64,000 nucleotides of DNA from CAJBNH01 sp964447285 (GCA_964447285.1 CAYURO010000015.1:41655-105654); one strand, 5' to 3'; counted from the stretch's first letter, positions 18,004-28,264 are shown. Numbers and translations are program-made. Notes: generated by a model from the sequence alone, not told the origin.

Positions 18004-19371
18004 CTACCGCAGTGTCCGCCGCAGCTTTTCCAGCACCGAAGCGGGCGCGCGCAGCATCAGGCGCACGCCTTCGCCGTGGTAGGTCTCTTCGAGAACGCGG
18101 GTCGCCGCGCGGATCTCGCCCAGCATCCCCAGCTTTGCGTAGGGCACGTCGACCTGTGCTGCCGCCATTTGCGAGTCGTAGAAGTCGACGATGGCCTGCC
18201 GCAACGCCTGCATCGTCTTCGGGTCGCGCGTGCTGGTCCTCAGGGCATCCGGGAACTCGCCGCCCAGACGCTCCAGCCCTGCAGGCTCGACCCGGTCGGT
18301 CTTGTGCAGCAGCAACTGAACCGGAATCTCGCCCGCACCGATCTCCGCCAGCACTTGCCGCGTCACCGACAGATGGGCGGGCATTTCGGGGTCCGATGCG
18401 TCGAGCACGATCAGCAGCAGACCCGCCTCACGCGCCTCCTCCAGCGTCGACCGGAACGAGGCGACCAGACCATGCGGCAGGTTGCGCAGGAAGCCGACCG
18501 TGTCGGCCACCAGAATACGCGGCGTCGTCTCCGGCTGCAGCGCGCGCACCGTCGTGCCCAGCGTGGCGAACAGGGCATCCTGGACGTAGACCTCGCTGCC
18601 GGTCAGCACCCGCATCAGCGACGACTTGCCAGAGTTGGTGTAGCCGACCAGCGCCACCCGCGCCTGTTCAGTGCGGCGGGCGCGGCGCGAGTCTTCGGTC
18701 GCGCGGACGGTCTCGAGCTCCTTGCGAAGGGCTGCCGTGCGGTCGCGCGTCCGCTGCTTGGCCAACTCCAAGTTCGTGTGCCCACGACCGCCACGACCGC
18801 CACCGCCGCCCTCGCGGTCCGCGATGTTGTCGTCGTCGCGCAGGCGTGGCGTGTCGTACAGCAGCCGGGCCAGCTCCAGCTCCAACCGAGCCTCGCGCGT
18901 GCGCGCGCGCTGCTCGAAGACCAGCAGAATGATGCCGGTGCGGTCCAAAACCTCCACGCCCAAGGCCCGCTCGAGGTTGCGCTGCTGGCCAGGCACCAAC
19001 TCGGCGTCCACCACGACCAGATCGGCGCGGCGCGGCTCCGGAGTCGACTCCGGCAGCTCTGCTTCGTCCTTGTCCTTCTTGCCGCCGTGGGTCTTGTTGC
19101 GCGGTCCAACGTGAATCTCGCCGGTACCGCCGGTCCACGACGCCGCCTCATGCAACTTGCCGCCCCCCAACAGCAGCGCCGCCGTCAGATTGGGGCGCTT
19201 CTGAGTCAGCCGGTGCACGACGGTCAGGCCCAACCCCTTGCACAGGTGTTCGAGCTCGTCCAGTGAGACGGAGACTTCCGCGTCCGGGACGTCGGGCAGC
19301 TGCACGGAGACCAGCATCGCGCGGCGTTGCGGGCGCTCTGTGTCGTGGTGACGATCAGCGGGACTGGGCAT
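18004..19371 (-). CDS. hflX: Ribosome-associated GTPase HflX
   Basis: 455 residues. The N-terminal HflX domain includes DLVVVDAELVPGQQRNLE and VEVLDRTGIILLVFEQRA. A linker helix (RARLE-type, with a Gly-rich GGGGGRGGRG insert) follows, then the G domain: G1 VALVGYTNSGKSSLM, G3 VADTVGFLRNLP and G4 LLLHKTD. HflX binds the 50S subunit and rescues stalled or hibernating ribosomes. An unusual charged insert (KKDKDEAELPESTPEP) lies in the N-domain, and the G4 motif has His in place of Asn. It lies 57 bases upstream of the kinase-glycosylase gene on the same strand and may be cotranscribed with it. The start could also be the inner Met opening MLVSVQLPDV. Confidence 0.93.
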   Translation of the reverse strand: MPSPADRHHDTERPQRRAMLVSVQLPDVPDAEVSVSLDELEHLCKGLGLTVVHRLTQKRPNLTAALLLGGGKLHEAASWTGGTGEIHVGPRNKTHGGKKDKDEAELPESTPEPRRADLVVVDAELVPGQQRNLERALGVEVLDRTGIILLVFEQRARTREARLELELARLLYDTPRLRDDDNIADREGGGGGRGGRGHTNLELAKQRTRDRTAALRKELETVRATEDSRRARRTEQARVALVGYTNSGKSSLMRVLTGSEVYVQDALFATLGTTVRALQPETTPRILVADTVGFLRNLPHGLVASFRSTLEEAREAGLLLIVLDASDPEMPAHLSVTRQVLAEIGAGEIPVQLLLHKTDRVEPAGLERLGGEFPDALRTSTRDPKTMQALRQAIVDFYDSQMAAAQVDVPYAKLGMLGEIRAATRVLEETYHGEGVRLMLRAPASVLEKLRRTLR

Positions 19372-19555
19372 GGAACTCCGGCGCGGCGGTGCGATCTGGT
19401 GCCGGCGCGGCTGGGGGACCGTAGCGCCCTCTCACGAACCGGTCAACGTGAAGTGCGCGCCGGGGTGGCGCAGGTTCGCAACACCGCCGAACTCGTCGGA
19501 CCAGAACCCTGCCAGGCAGTACGGAAGTCGGCCGTCCAATCCAACGGGGCTTCAC

Positions 19556-19585
19556 TTGACCAGACTCGCCGAGACGGGCTAGGTT
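19556..19585 (+). promoter_or_regulatory. Putative promoter of the hybrid histidine kinase gene
   Basis: TTGACC (19556-19561), an 18-base spacer and TAGGTT (19580-19585) lie about 85 bases before the ATG at 19671. The remainder of the 299-base gap 19372-19670 shows no gene. Confidence 0.35.
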
Positions 19586-19670
19586 CGCGCCATCCAGCGC
19601 GCGAACGGCCCCGCCGCATCGGCCGGAGAAGCGGAAATCACGTTGCCCACTGCGGCGATGGTGCATCTGA

Positions 19671-22625
19671 ATGCAACAGGAAGCGAAAGCCATCCCCGCA
19701 AGGCAGGATTTGGACCAAGGTGTGCTGGGCACCGAAGACCTGCGCTCGCTGCTCGAGGCGCGGCCGGACCTGTTCTTCCATCTGGATGCCAACGGCCGGT
19801 TCACGTCCTATCAGGCGAGTGACGAAGCCGACCTGCTTGTCCCGCCCTCGTTCTTCATCGGCAAGCGCCCGGATGAGGTGCTGCCGCCCGAAGTGGCCAA
19901 GGCCCTTGCCGACGCCGGTGCCCAAGCGCTGCGCCAAGGGACGCCAACGACCTGCACCTACGAGCTGGAGGTCGCCGGCAGGCGGCAGCAGTTCGAGGCG
20001 CGCCTTTTCGGCAATTCCCAAGGTGAGTTGCTGGCTTCCGCGCGAAATCTGACCCACCTGAACAAGGCCATCGATGCGCTAGGGGCTGCGGTCGAGGCCA
20101 GCTGGCGACAGACCGCCTACCTGCAGTCGATCCTCGACACCTTTCCCTTCCTGGTCTGGCTCAAGGACGCCGAGAGCCGCTTTCTTGCCGTGAACCGCGC
20201 ATTCGCAAAGGCCGCGGGGCGGGAGACTACCGCAGAATTCCTTGGGGTAACGGACTTCGACGTGTGGCCGCACGATCTCGCCAAGGCGTATCGCGCCGAC
20301 GACGCCGAGGTGCTCACCCGTCGCCACAAGAAGACCGTCGTCGAAGAAATCAGCCATGAGGGCGACCGCATCTGGTTCGAGACCTTCAAGTCGCCCGTAT
20401 TCGCCAAGGACGGCACCATGCTCGGCACCGTGGGTTTTTCCCGCGACGTCAGCGACCGACTCCGCGCCGAGCACGAGGCCTCGTATCGCGCCAAGTTCGA
20501 GAGCCACTTGCGCGAGCTGACGACCGAATTCGTGGACATCACCACCCGCGGCGTCGACGAAGTCGTCAACGAGTCCTTGGGACGTATCGGCACGTTCATC
20601 GAAGCCGACCGCGTCTACGTCTTCCAGTTCGACGCGAACCACCAGCTGATGGACAACACGCACGAGTGGTGTGCGCCCGGAATCACGCCTGAGATCGAAA
20701 ACCTGCGCGATGTGCCCTGCTCCATCTTGCCCCGCTGGGTCGTTGAGCTCGAGGCCCTGCGAGACATTCGCATTTCCAGCGTGGCCGACCTGCCGCAGGA
20801 CTGGGCCGCCGAGCGCGAGATCTTGCAACCGCAAGGCATCCAGTCGCTGATCGTCGTGCCGATGATCCATGTGGGCGCCCTGCTTGGCTTCGTGGGCTTC
20901 GACTCCGTGCGGAGCAAGCGCGTGTGGCAGGACTTCGAGGCGCACATGCTGCGCTTCATGGCGCACCTGATCGGCAGCGCCATCCAACGCAACCGGGCCG
21001 AAGCGGCGATGCTCGAGTCGAACCGACAGCTCGAGGAGGCGTCGACGCGCGCTCAGGCCGCCAGCCGAGCCAAGAGCCTGTTCCTGGCGACCATGAGCCA
21101 CGAGATCCGCACCCCCATGAACGGCGTGTTGGGCATGACCGGACTGCTCGCGGACACCACGTTGGACGATACGCAGCGCGGCTATCTCGAGGCGATCGAT
21201 GTCTCAGCCCGCGCACTACTAGCGATCATTAACGATATTCTTGACTTGTCCAAGATCGAGGCCGGCCACATCACGCGCGAGGACACAGACTTCGATCTCG
21301 AAGTTCTGCTGGGAGAGGCGCTGGAGCTGACGATTCCGCTGCTGAAGAACAAGCCGGTGGACATCCGCCTGACCTATCCCAGCAACGCCCCGCACCACGT
21401 GGTCGGCGACTCGGGCCGGCTGCGCCAGATCATCGTCAACATCTGCAGCAACGCCGCGAAGTTCACCGACAAGGGCAACATCGACATCCGGGTGACGGCA
21501 ACCCCCGAGGGCCCCCACGTGGCGAGCTTCGTCATCGAAGTGACCGACACCGGTGTCGGCATCCCCGCTGAGGCGCTGGGGCGGATCTTCGATGCGTTCG
21601 AGCAGGCCGACTCGTCCACCGCACGCCGCTTTGGCGGAACCGGTCTGGGTCTGTCCATCTCCGACCGCCTGATCAAGCTGCTGGGTGGCTCGATCCAAGT
21701 CGAGAGCACCGAGGGTGTGGGCTCGACCTTCCGCTGCATCGTGCCACTGACGCTCGCTGCCCCGACGGCCCGGCTCCCGGAACGGCATCGTTCGTCCTCG
21801 ACGCTCCGCAGTCTGCCGCCGATCGAACCCCGCCTTCGCGTCCTGGTGGCAGAGGATAACCCCGTCAACACCAACCTGATTGTCGCCGTGCTGACCCGCT
21901 TGGGCTGCCATGTGGACACGGCGGGCAACGGCATCGAGGCCCTGCAGGCCCTTGAGTCGGTCGGTTGCGACGTCGTGCTGATGGACTGCGAGATGCCGCT
22001 GATGGACGGCTACGAAGCGACCCAACGCATCCGCGCCCTTCCCGTGGCTCGCGGCGGCAAGGTGCCGATCATCGCCATGACCGCCCACGCGCTGACGGAA
22101 GACCGCGACCGCTGTTTGGCCTTCGGCATGGACGACTACCTGTCCAAACCTCTGCAATTCGACAAGCTTCACGAGCTGTTGGCCAACTTGGCCAGCGCGC
22201 TGCCGCCCCACCGCCACACGCACCGGCAAGTCAGCGCCGGGACCGAGGCGCAGTCCGGCGTCAATCTGGCCAAGTTGGCGGAGCTTGACGTCTTGGACCC
22301 CGACGGCACCTCCGGACTGGTGGTCGACCTGATGCGTCTTGTCGTGGCGGACATGCCGCGCGACCTCCGCAGCCTGCAGGATGCCCTCAATCACCAAGAC
22401 TATCTGGAGATCCGACGGGTTTGCCACCGCATGACGTCGTCCGCGGCCCAGTTCGGCCTGCGCGGCGTCGGCGTGCACCTCAAGGCGATGGGAGATCACT
22501 GCCGGACACTGCAACTGCATGAGCTCAAGGGTGATCTTGCAATGCTCGAGGCAGAGTGGCAGCACGCAGCGCAAGTGCTGACGACCGAGATCCTGCGGCG
22601 TGAGGCGGCGGTCTCGTACCCCTAG
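19671..22625 (+). CDS. Hybrid sensor histidine kinase (PAS-PAS-GAF-HisKA-HATPase-REC-HPt)
   Basis: 984 residues with no membrane segment, so a cytoplasmic sensor. Two PAS domains (about 25-130 and 145-265, the second with NRAFAKAAGRETTAEFLG), a GAF domain (about 290-435) and a coiled linker lead to HisKA with phospho-acceptor His477 in MSHEIRTPMNG. The ATPase domain has N-box NICSNAAKFT, DTGVGIP and GGTGLGLSI. The receiver has DNPVN, phospho-Asp772 in LMDCEMPLMDG, AMTAHA and the Lys of LSKPL. A C-terminal HPt-like domain carries His919 (CHRMTSSAAQFG). All four phosphorelay residues are present, so it can pass phosphate to an unlinked regulator; no partner response regulator is adjacent. It converges on the cyclase gene. 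Confidence 0.94.
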   Translation: MQQEAKAIPARQDLDQGVLGTEDLRSLLEARPDLFFHLDANGRFTSYQASDEADLLVPPSFFIGKRPDEVLPPEVAKALADAGAQALRQGTPTTCTYELEVAGRRQQFEARLFGNSQGELLASARNLTHLNKAIDALGAAVEASWRQTAYLQSILDTFPFLVWLKDAESRFLAVNRAFAKAAGRETTAEFLGVTDFDVWPHDLAKAYRADDAEVLTRRHKKTVVEEISHEGDRIWFETFKSPVFAKDGTMLGTVGFSRDVSDRLRAEHEASYRAKFESHLRELTTEFVDITTRGVDEVVNESLGRIGTFIEADRVYVFQFDANHQLMDNTHEWCAPGITPEIENLRDVPCSILPRWVVELEALRDIRISSVADLPQDWAAEREILQPQGIQSLIVVPMIHVGALLGFVGFDSVRSKRVWQDFEAHMLRFMAHLIGSAIQRNRAEAAMLESNRQLEEASTRAQAASRAKSLFLATMSHEIRTPMNGVLGMTGLLADTTLDDTQRGYLEAIDVSARALLAIINDILDLSKIEAGHITREDTDFDLEVLLGEALELTIPLLKNKPVDIRLTYPSNAPHHVVGDSGRLRQIIVNICSNAAKFTDKGNIDIRVTATPEGPHVASFVIEVTDTGVGIPAEALGRIFDAFEQADSSTARRFGGTGLGLSISDRLIKLLGGSIQVESTEGVGSTFRCIVPLTLAAPTARLPERHRSSSTLRSLPPIEPRLRVLVAEDNPVNTNLIVAVLTRLGCHVDTAGNGIEALQALESVGCDVVLMDCEMPLMDGYEATQRIRALPVARGGKVPIIAMTAHALTEDRDRCLAFGMDDYLSKPLQFDKLHELLANLASALPPHRHTHRQVSAGTEAQSGVNLAKLAELDVLDPDGTSGLVVDLMRLVVADMPRDLRSLQDALNHQDYLEIRRVCHRMTSSAAQFGLRGVGVHLKAMGDHCRTLQLHELKGDLAMLEAEWQHAAQVLTTEILRREAAVSYP

Positions 22626-22654
22626 CGTTCCTCAGTGCCCCGGACGTGCCTGCT

Positions 22655-24430
22655 TCAGGATGCCGTCGCCGCGCGCGGGCTGGCCGAAGGCTCGTACCGT
22701 CCCGTGTGCGGGATGGCAGGCGCCGACACGGTCGGAGCGACCGGTGCCGCTGCGTCAGGCGAAGGCGTGTTGCTGTTTGGAGACGTGATCGACTTCCACA
22801 CCGGCTCCTGCAGCAACGAGACACGCACCGGGCGCACGGGGTCTGCCATGCCCTTCAGGAACGTCTCGGGCAGCTCGTCGGCCTTCACGTAGTCCTTGAC
22901 AGCCTCATAGGTCGAAGGAGCAACCAGCACTTCTCCGGCCGTCGCCATGCTGCACAGACGCGACGCAAGGTTCACGCCGCGGCCGAACACCGTGTAGCTC
23001 ATGGTACGGGTCGAACCGACGTAACCCGCGATCACTTGGGCGGTCGCGATGCCAATGCCCACGCAGATCTGCTCTTTTCCGTGTTTGGCGCGCTCAAAAT
23101 TCAGTTCGCGCACGGCCATCTGCATCTCGTGCCCGGCCTGCACGGCCCGCAGCTCGTCGTCGGCGGTCCCCAGCGGGGCACCCCACAGCGCCATGACGGC
23201 GTCGCCGATGTACTTGTCCAGCGTGCCCTGATGCTGGAAGACGATGTTGCTGAGCCGCTCGAAGTAGTCGTTCATCATCGCGACCATTTCGACCGGGGGC
23301 AGCCGCTCCGTCAGGCTGGTGAAGCCCCGGATGTCGGCGAACAGCACCGTCACCCGCTTGGCCGCGCCGCTCTTCTCGATCACGAGGTCGCCTGACACGA
23401 TCCGCTCCACCAAGTTGGGCGAGAGCATGCGCGACAGCGACAGTCGCAGCGCCGCTTCTTCGAGCAACCGCCGCTGCAACAGGGCGTTGTCGATGGACAC
23501 CGACGCCTGCCGTGCCACCGCCGCCAGCACGGCCAGATCCTTCTCCGTGAACAGGCCCGACGAGATCAGCGAGTCGACGTGCAGCGCGCCAATCAGACGG
23601 TCGTTCGTCCTCAGCGGCACGGTCATGCTCGACCGGATGCCCTGGATCTTCACCGACTCGGCGTTCTTGAACCGCTCGTCCAACCGCGCGTCCATGCTGA
23701 GGATCGCGGCGTTCATGGTCATGGCCTGATGCAGGATCGACCGCGGCACCAACGTCCCCGTGCCATCGGAGAAGCGAGCCCCCGGGCGCGTCTTGACCGC
23801 CGCCGCAAGCAACCTGTCCGCCGGATGGTCGGTGCGGGACTCGTCCAGAAACAACACGGCCGCTCGGTCGACCGGCAGCCACTCAAAAATGCGCTGCAGC
23901 AGGCGGTCCAGCAGCGTGTCGATGTCCTTGGCCTCGTGCAGGTCCAGCGAAAGGGTGTAGGCGAGACGGAGCTTTTCATAATCCGCCCGCAGCATCCGGT
24001 CGCTTTCGACCATGTCGCTGGGCATAAACTGCTGTGCGAAGGGCACCTGCATCGTCGCTTGCACGGCCGGCATGACCTCGGAGGGGCGGTGTCCGGACTC
24101 AGGGAGGGTCTCGGCCGACACGGTGCGGGCGACCTCGGCGGCAAACTTCCACTCCGTCGTACCGAACCGCAGCACGTCGCCGTCTCGCAGCGTCACCACC
24201 CCTTCGACCTTGACGTTGTTGATGCACGTGCCGTTGCGGCTGCTCAGGTCCTTCAGCTGCCAAGTTCCCGAGCCAGGCACCCGCTGAATCACCGCGTGCT
24301 CGCCCGATACGAGCCGGTCGATGATCTGCACGGTGTTGGTGGGCTGGCGGCCGACCGTGGTGACGTCGGCGAGGACAATCGACTGCTCAGCATCACTGAC
24401 GTCGAGGCGAATCAGGCGGGTCGCGCGCAT
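22655..24430 (-). CDS. FHA-GAF-class III nucleotide cyclase
   Basis: 591 residues from the ATG at 24430, with GAAGG at 8 bases. FHA domain at about 1-95 (TVGRQPTNTVQII, SGEHAVI, DLSSRNGTCINN), which binds phospho-threonine. A Pro/Met-rich linker, then GAF at about 180-335 (DIDTLLDRLLQRIFEWLPVD, ALHVDSLISSGLFTEKDL). Class III cyclase at about 370-550: metal Asp in VLFADIRGFTSLTE, DKYIGDAVMALWGAP with base-contact Lys and second metal Asp, and VNLASRL with Asn and Arg. In the usual YTVIGDxVNLA motif the specificity Asp is replaced by Arg (YTVFGRGVNLA), so the substrate may not be strictly ATP. A Pro/Ala/Ser tail follows. Probably links kinase signalling to cyclic nucleotides. Confidence 0.92.
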   Translation of the reverse strand: MRATRLIRLDVSDAEQSIVLADVTTVGRQPTNTVQIIDRLVSGEHAVIQRVPGSGTWQLKDLSSRNGTCINNVKVEGVVTLRDGDVLRFGTTEWKFAAEVARTVSAETLPESGHRPSEVMPAVQATMQVPFAQQFMPSDMVESDRMLRADYEKLRLAYTLSLDLHEAKDIDTLLDRLLQRIFEWLPVDRAAVLFLDESRTDHPADRLLAAAVKTRPGARFSDGTGTLVPRSILHQAMTMNAAILSMDARLDERFKNAESVKIQGIRSSMTVPLRTNDRLIGALHVDSLISSGLFTEKDLAVLAAVARQASVSIDNALLQRRLLEEAALRLSLSRMLSPNLVERIVSGDLVIEKSGAAKRVTVLFADIRGFTSLTERLPPVEMVAMMNDYFERLSNIVFQHQGTLDKYIGDAVMALWGAPLGTADDELRAVQAGHEMQMAVRELNFERAKHGKEQICVGIGIATAQVIAGYVGSTRTMSYTVFGRGVNLASRLCSMATAGEVLVAPSTYEAVKDYVKADELPETFLKGMADPVRPVRVSLLQEPVWKSITSPNSNTPSPDAAAPVAPTVSAPAIPHTGRYEPSASPRAATAS

Positions 24431-24506
24431 GGCGTACACCTTCAAAGGGGGCCGGTATTGACTCAGACGGATGCCCCGACGGACGCGAGGCAAAGTCCGA
24501 GGGCGA

Positions 24507-24535
24507 TGTATGACGATTGCGCGCAACTAAGTCAA
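24507..24535 (-). promoter_or_regulatory. Putative promoter of the FHA-GAF-cyclase gene
   Basis: Minus-strand TTGACT (24530-24535), a 17-base spacer and CATACA (24507-24512), in a local AT-rich patch about 75 bases upstream of the ATG at 24430. Confidence 0.35.
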
Positions 24536-24649
24536 TTCAGAAGCGAATCCCGACGTCAGACCGTTCCTCCACGGGACTGATCCGCGTCATATCGGGGCGC
24601 GCGTCCGGCGGAAACCGTCTTGTAATGGGGCGTGCTTGCCGTGAGGGTC

Positions 24650-24673
24650 CAACGCCCTGCGTTGCAGGCGTTG
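24650..24673. terminator. Hairpin in the 350-base gap 24431-24780
   Basis: Arms 24650-24660 and 24664-24673 pair over 10 bases with one bulged C and a GTT loop. It lies about 107 bases beyond the stop of the giant OmpA gene and upstream of the cyclase gene on the same strand, so it may end the giant transcript. There is no T-tract, so intrinsic termination is uncertain. I see nothing else in the gap apart from the cyclase promoter. Confidence 0.3.
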
Positions 24674-24780
24674 CGGAAAGTTGAGCGTGCTTTGGTCGAC
24701 ATCGTCGAGGTCTTCCGCCCCCGGCACCCAAGGGCCAGGTGACGCCGCGTGGGCGCCGAGAGCGGATGAGGTCGGTCGTC

Positions 24781-27700
24781 CTACTTGGTCCCGGTAGGCG
24801 CGGGCTGGGCGGGCTTCTCGGACTCGACCTTCTCCGTCGACTCCACCGGCTTGCCTCCCATCTCGACGATGCGGAACTGCACGCGGCGGTTCTGCTCGCG
24901 GCAACCGGCCATCGCCTTCTTGTCCGCCTTCTTGGCCGACGTCAGCTTCGCCACGTCCTGACACAGGGGCGCAGTCTCGCCATAGCCCTTGCTGTCCAGT
25001 CTAGCGACGTCGACTCCCTTGCCCGTCAGGTACTTCGCCACCGCCGCCGCACGCGCCTGCGACAGGTCCAGATTCGCCTGGTCGTTGCCCACGTCGTCGG
25101 TGTGACCTTCGACCATCAGCTTGGTGACCTGCGGGTACGCCTTGAGGATCGACGCCACCGCGTCCAGCACCGGGAAGCTGACCGGGCGGATGTCCGCCTT
25201 GGCCGTCTCGAAGAAGACCTTGTCCAGGATCTTGATCTCCTTGTCCGTCATGATGACGGTCGCCTTCGCGTCCGGGCACCCGTCCTCGTCATCGATGCCG
25301 TTGTAGGTCTCCGCCTTGTCTGGGCACTTGTCCTTCTTGTCGGGGATGCCGTCCTTGTCCTGGTCGCGCACCGGGCAGCCCTGCTCTTCCTTGACGCCGA
25401 ACTCGATCGGGCACTTGTCGTCGCCGTCCAAGATGCCGTCCTTGTCGTTGTCCGGGTCCGGGCAGCCGTTGTCGTCCTCGAAGTTGTCCTTGTCCTCGGG
25501 ATCCAGCGGGCACTTGTCCTGGATGTCGAGGATGCCGTCCTTGTCGTTGTCCGGATCCGGGCACCCGTTGTCGTCCTCGAAGCTGTCCTTGTCTTCCGGG
25601 TCCAGCGGGCACTTGTCGTCGCCGTCCAGAATGCCGTCGTTGTCGTTGTCCGGGTCGGGGCAGCCGTCCCCGTCCTCGAACTGGTCCTTGTCTTCGGGCC
25701 GCGTCGGGCAGCCGTCGGTGACGTCCGGGTTGCCGTCCTTATCGGTGTCCTTCTCCGGGTCCGGCGCCCACGCCAGCCCGCCGATGACGCGAAACTGCGG
25801 CGTGCCCAGCCCCTGACCGACGCCGGGCCCCCCCGCCACGGTCGCCAGTAGGTCCAGCGGCAGCCTCACGCGCGCGCCCGCGAGGACCTCGCCGGCAAAG
25901 GATCCGCCGTCCTGGTCTTCCAGCGAAACGCCAAACGAGGTGTCCGCCAGCACGTCCACCAGCTCGTGCCCCCGCACTTGACCGCCGACCGACACCGACA
26001 ACTCGTTGCCGACTGCGACTTGCTGCGTACTCTTCGAAAACGCAAAGGTGGTCGAGGGCTGCATCCGCATGCCGACGTTGGCGACGACCTTCCACGCGTC
26101 CTCGTCCCACGACGCGGCCAAGCGCGGGTCGAAACCGACACCGTCGTCGGAAAAGTAGGTCGCTGAGCCCGAGGGCACCGAGATAGGCACGGCCAGCGCC
26201 AGATTCAGCGGCCCCGAGGAGAACAGGCGAACCTTGGGAATCAGGCGCAAGTCGCCCAAACCCGCCGACAGGTTGGTGGTGTCGCCAAAGCCCGGTACGC
26301 GAGCATCGCCGCCCTGAACGAGCATCACGGGCATGGCAAGGCCGAACTCGAACCACTTCGTGAGGCCGATCGCGGCGATGACCTGGGCGTTGAGCTGATA
26401 GCCCACCTCGTCGTACAGGTCCTTGTCGTTCACGGTGTCGATCACGCGCAGCGGCCGATGGTCCCAGTGCAGGTACAGGCCGACGGTCGGGACCAGATGC
26501 CCCAGCGTCTTGCCGGACTCGCCGAACAGCAGGCCCTGCCACGAGGCCGGGGGGCGAAACCGCTCGACGGAGAACGCTCCGGTCTGCGCTTGCGCCTGCG
26601 CCGGAGCGAACAAGGCCCCAACGACGACGATGGCCAGAACCGCCAGAGCGCCGCGCACCGCCACCGCCGCCGTCTCGGGACGACGCGTTGCCGCCTCCCG
26701 GGCTCGGCTGCGACGCAACACCACAAAGCCGAGCAGACCCAGCAGCATCAGCCACGGCACGCCCGCCGCATTGCCGCCGGGACCAGCCGTACAGCCACCG
26801 CCTGCGATCATCGCTGAGTCAGCCGGGTTCACCTTGCCATCCAAGATGCCGTCGCCGTTGGTGTCCTGAATCAGCGGGTCGGTCTCGCCCTCGTCGACGG
26901 CGCCGTTCTTGTTGGCGTCTTCGGCGCCGTCGGTCAGGCCGTCGCCATCCGTGTCGGGCATCAGAGGATCGGTCTCGCCCGGGTCGACGTTGCCGTTCTT
27001 GTTGGCGTCTTCCAGCCCGTCGGTCAGGCCGTCACCATCGGTGTCGAGCTTGCGCGGGTCCGTCTCGCCCGCGTCGATGTTGCCGTTCTGGTTGGTGTCT
27101 TCCAGACCATCGATCAGGCCGTCGCCGTCGGTGTCCTTGACCAGCGGGTCGGTCTCTCCGTCGTCCAGCTTGCCGTCGCCGTTCTTGTCCTCGACCACGT
27201 CCAGCAGGCCGTCACCGTCGTCGTCGCCGTCGCACAGGTCGCCCTGCTTGTCGCCGTCGGTGTCCACCTGCTTGGGGTCGGCCACCTTCGGACACAGGTC
27301 GACGAGGTCGTCGATACCGTCGCCGTCGTCATCCGGGTCACATGCGTCGCCCTTCTTGTCGCCATCCGTGTCGGTCTGGCTCGGGTCCGGCACCAGTGGG
27401 CACAGGTCTTTGCCGTCATCAATCCCGTCGCCGTCCGTGTCGGCCTTGGTCGGGTCGGTGCCAATCACGGCCTCCTGTTCGTCGGTCAGGCCGTCGCCGT
27501 CCCCGTCGGCAGGCTTCGGCACGTCGTCGGCGGCAACATTGGGGTCGGTCTCGCCCGAGTCCACCTTGCCGTTTTGGTTGGAGTCCTCGACGCCGTCGGA
27601 GACGCTGCCGTTGTCGGTGTCCACCTTGGTCGGATCGGTTGTTGTCGCGGGGTCTGCGTCGCCCTCGAACGGTTCGGCGGTGCCGCCAATGGCCGTGCCG

Positions 27701-28264
27701 CTGGCGTCCTCAGACGCAGGAATGCCCTGGACGATGCCCAGCTCGACGCCGTCATCCAAGCCGTCGCCATCCGAGTCCTTCTTCAGCGGGTCCGTAGGCG
27801 CAAAGGCCGCAAGCGGACCGGTGCCGAGCACCTCGTCCCCGTCCTTGAGCCCGTCGTCATCGCTGTCGGCATCGACCGGGTCGGTGTCGGACCCGGGCTC
27901 GTACACCTCGGTCGCGCCCTTGGCCAGCTCTACCCCATCGCTCAGGCCGTCGCCATCGGTGTCCGCCTGATTCGGGTTGGTCCCCAACGTCAACCACTCG
28001 AGACCGTCGTTCAGTCCATCGCCATCGGTGTCGGGATTCTCAGAATCCGTGCCGATTTCCCATTCCTTCAGGTCCGTCAATCCATCGCCGTCGCCATCGC
28101 GCTCCGCACACGTCTTGCCGTCACCCTCGTAACCGGTGATGCAGGCACAGCTATTGGTGCCAGAGCCGGTCTTGGTGCACGTCGCGTTGGCATCGCAGCC
28201 GCCGTTTTCCGTCTGGCAGGCGTCGATCTCGGCACACGTCTTGCCGTCGCCCTCGTAACCGGTC
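24781..28264 (-). CDS. 3' part of a giant secreted protein: EGF-like, TSP3, sorting signal, internal signal peptide, OmpA
   Basis: 1,160 visible residues continuing the gene whose 5' part is 28365-32060; the two are separated only by the N-run. In order: EGF-like modules (TGYEGDGKTCAEIDACQ), about fifteen thrombospondin type-3 Ca-binding repeats (DTDGDGLTDG; 26830-28095), then GGGC plus a hydrophobic helix and RRSR (about 26690-26805), which is MYXO-CTERM-like. In the same frame follow a second signal-peptide-like run ending APAQAQAQ (about 26590-26660), a beta-barrel-like region (about 25770-26580), a second TSP3 block (25270-25760) and an OmpA peptidoglycan-binding domain (about 24850-25260: VEGHTDDVGN, LSQARAAAV, NRRVQFRI). 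The first half looks surface-anchored and the second like an outer-membrane OmpA protein, so this may be two proteins read as one. No stop separates them; GTG codons near 26650 could restart translation. Confidence 0.82.
26590..26805 (-). other. MYXO-CTERM-like sorting signal followed by an internal signal peptide
   Basis: Coding order on the minus strand: IAGGGCTAGPGGN with a lone Cys (about 26790), hydrophobic PWLMLLGLLGFVVL, the basic stop RRSRAREAATRR, then RGALAVLAIVVVGALFAP and the signal-peptidase-like site AQAQAQ. The first half has the tripartite Cys/helix/Arg layout of Myxococcota C-terminal sorting tags, which are normally at the very end of a protein. The second half is laid out as an N-terminal signal peptide. 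Confidence 0.6.
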
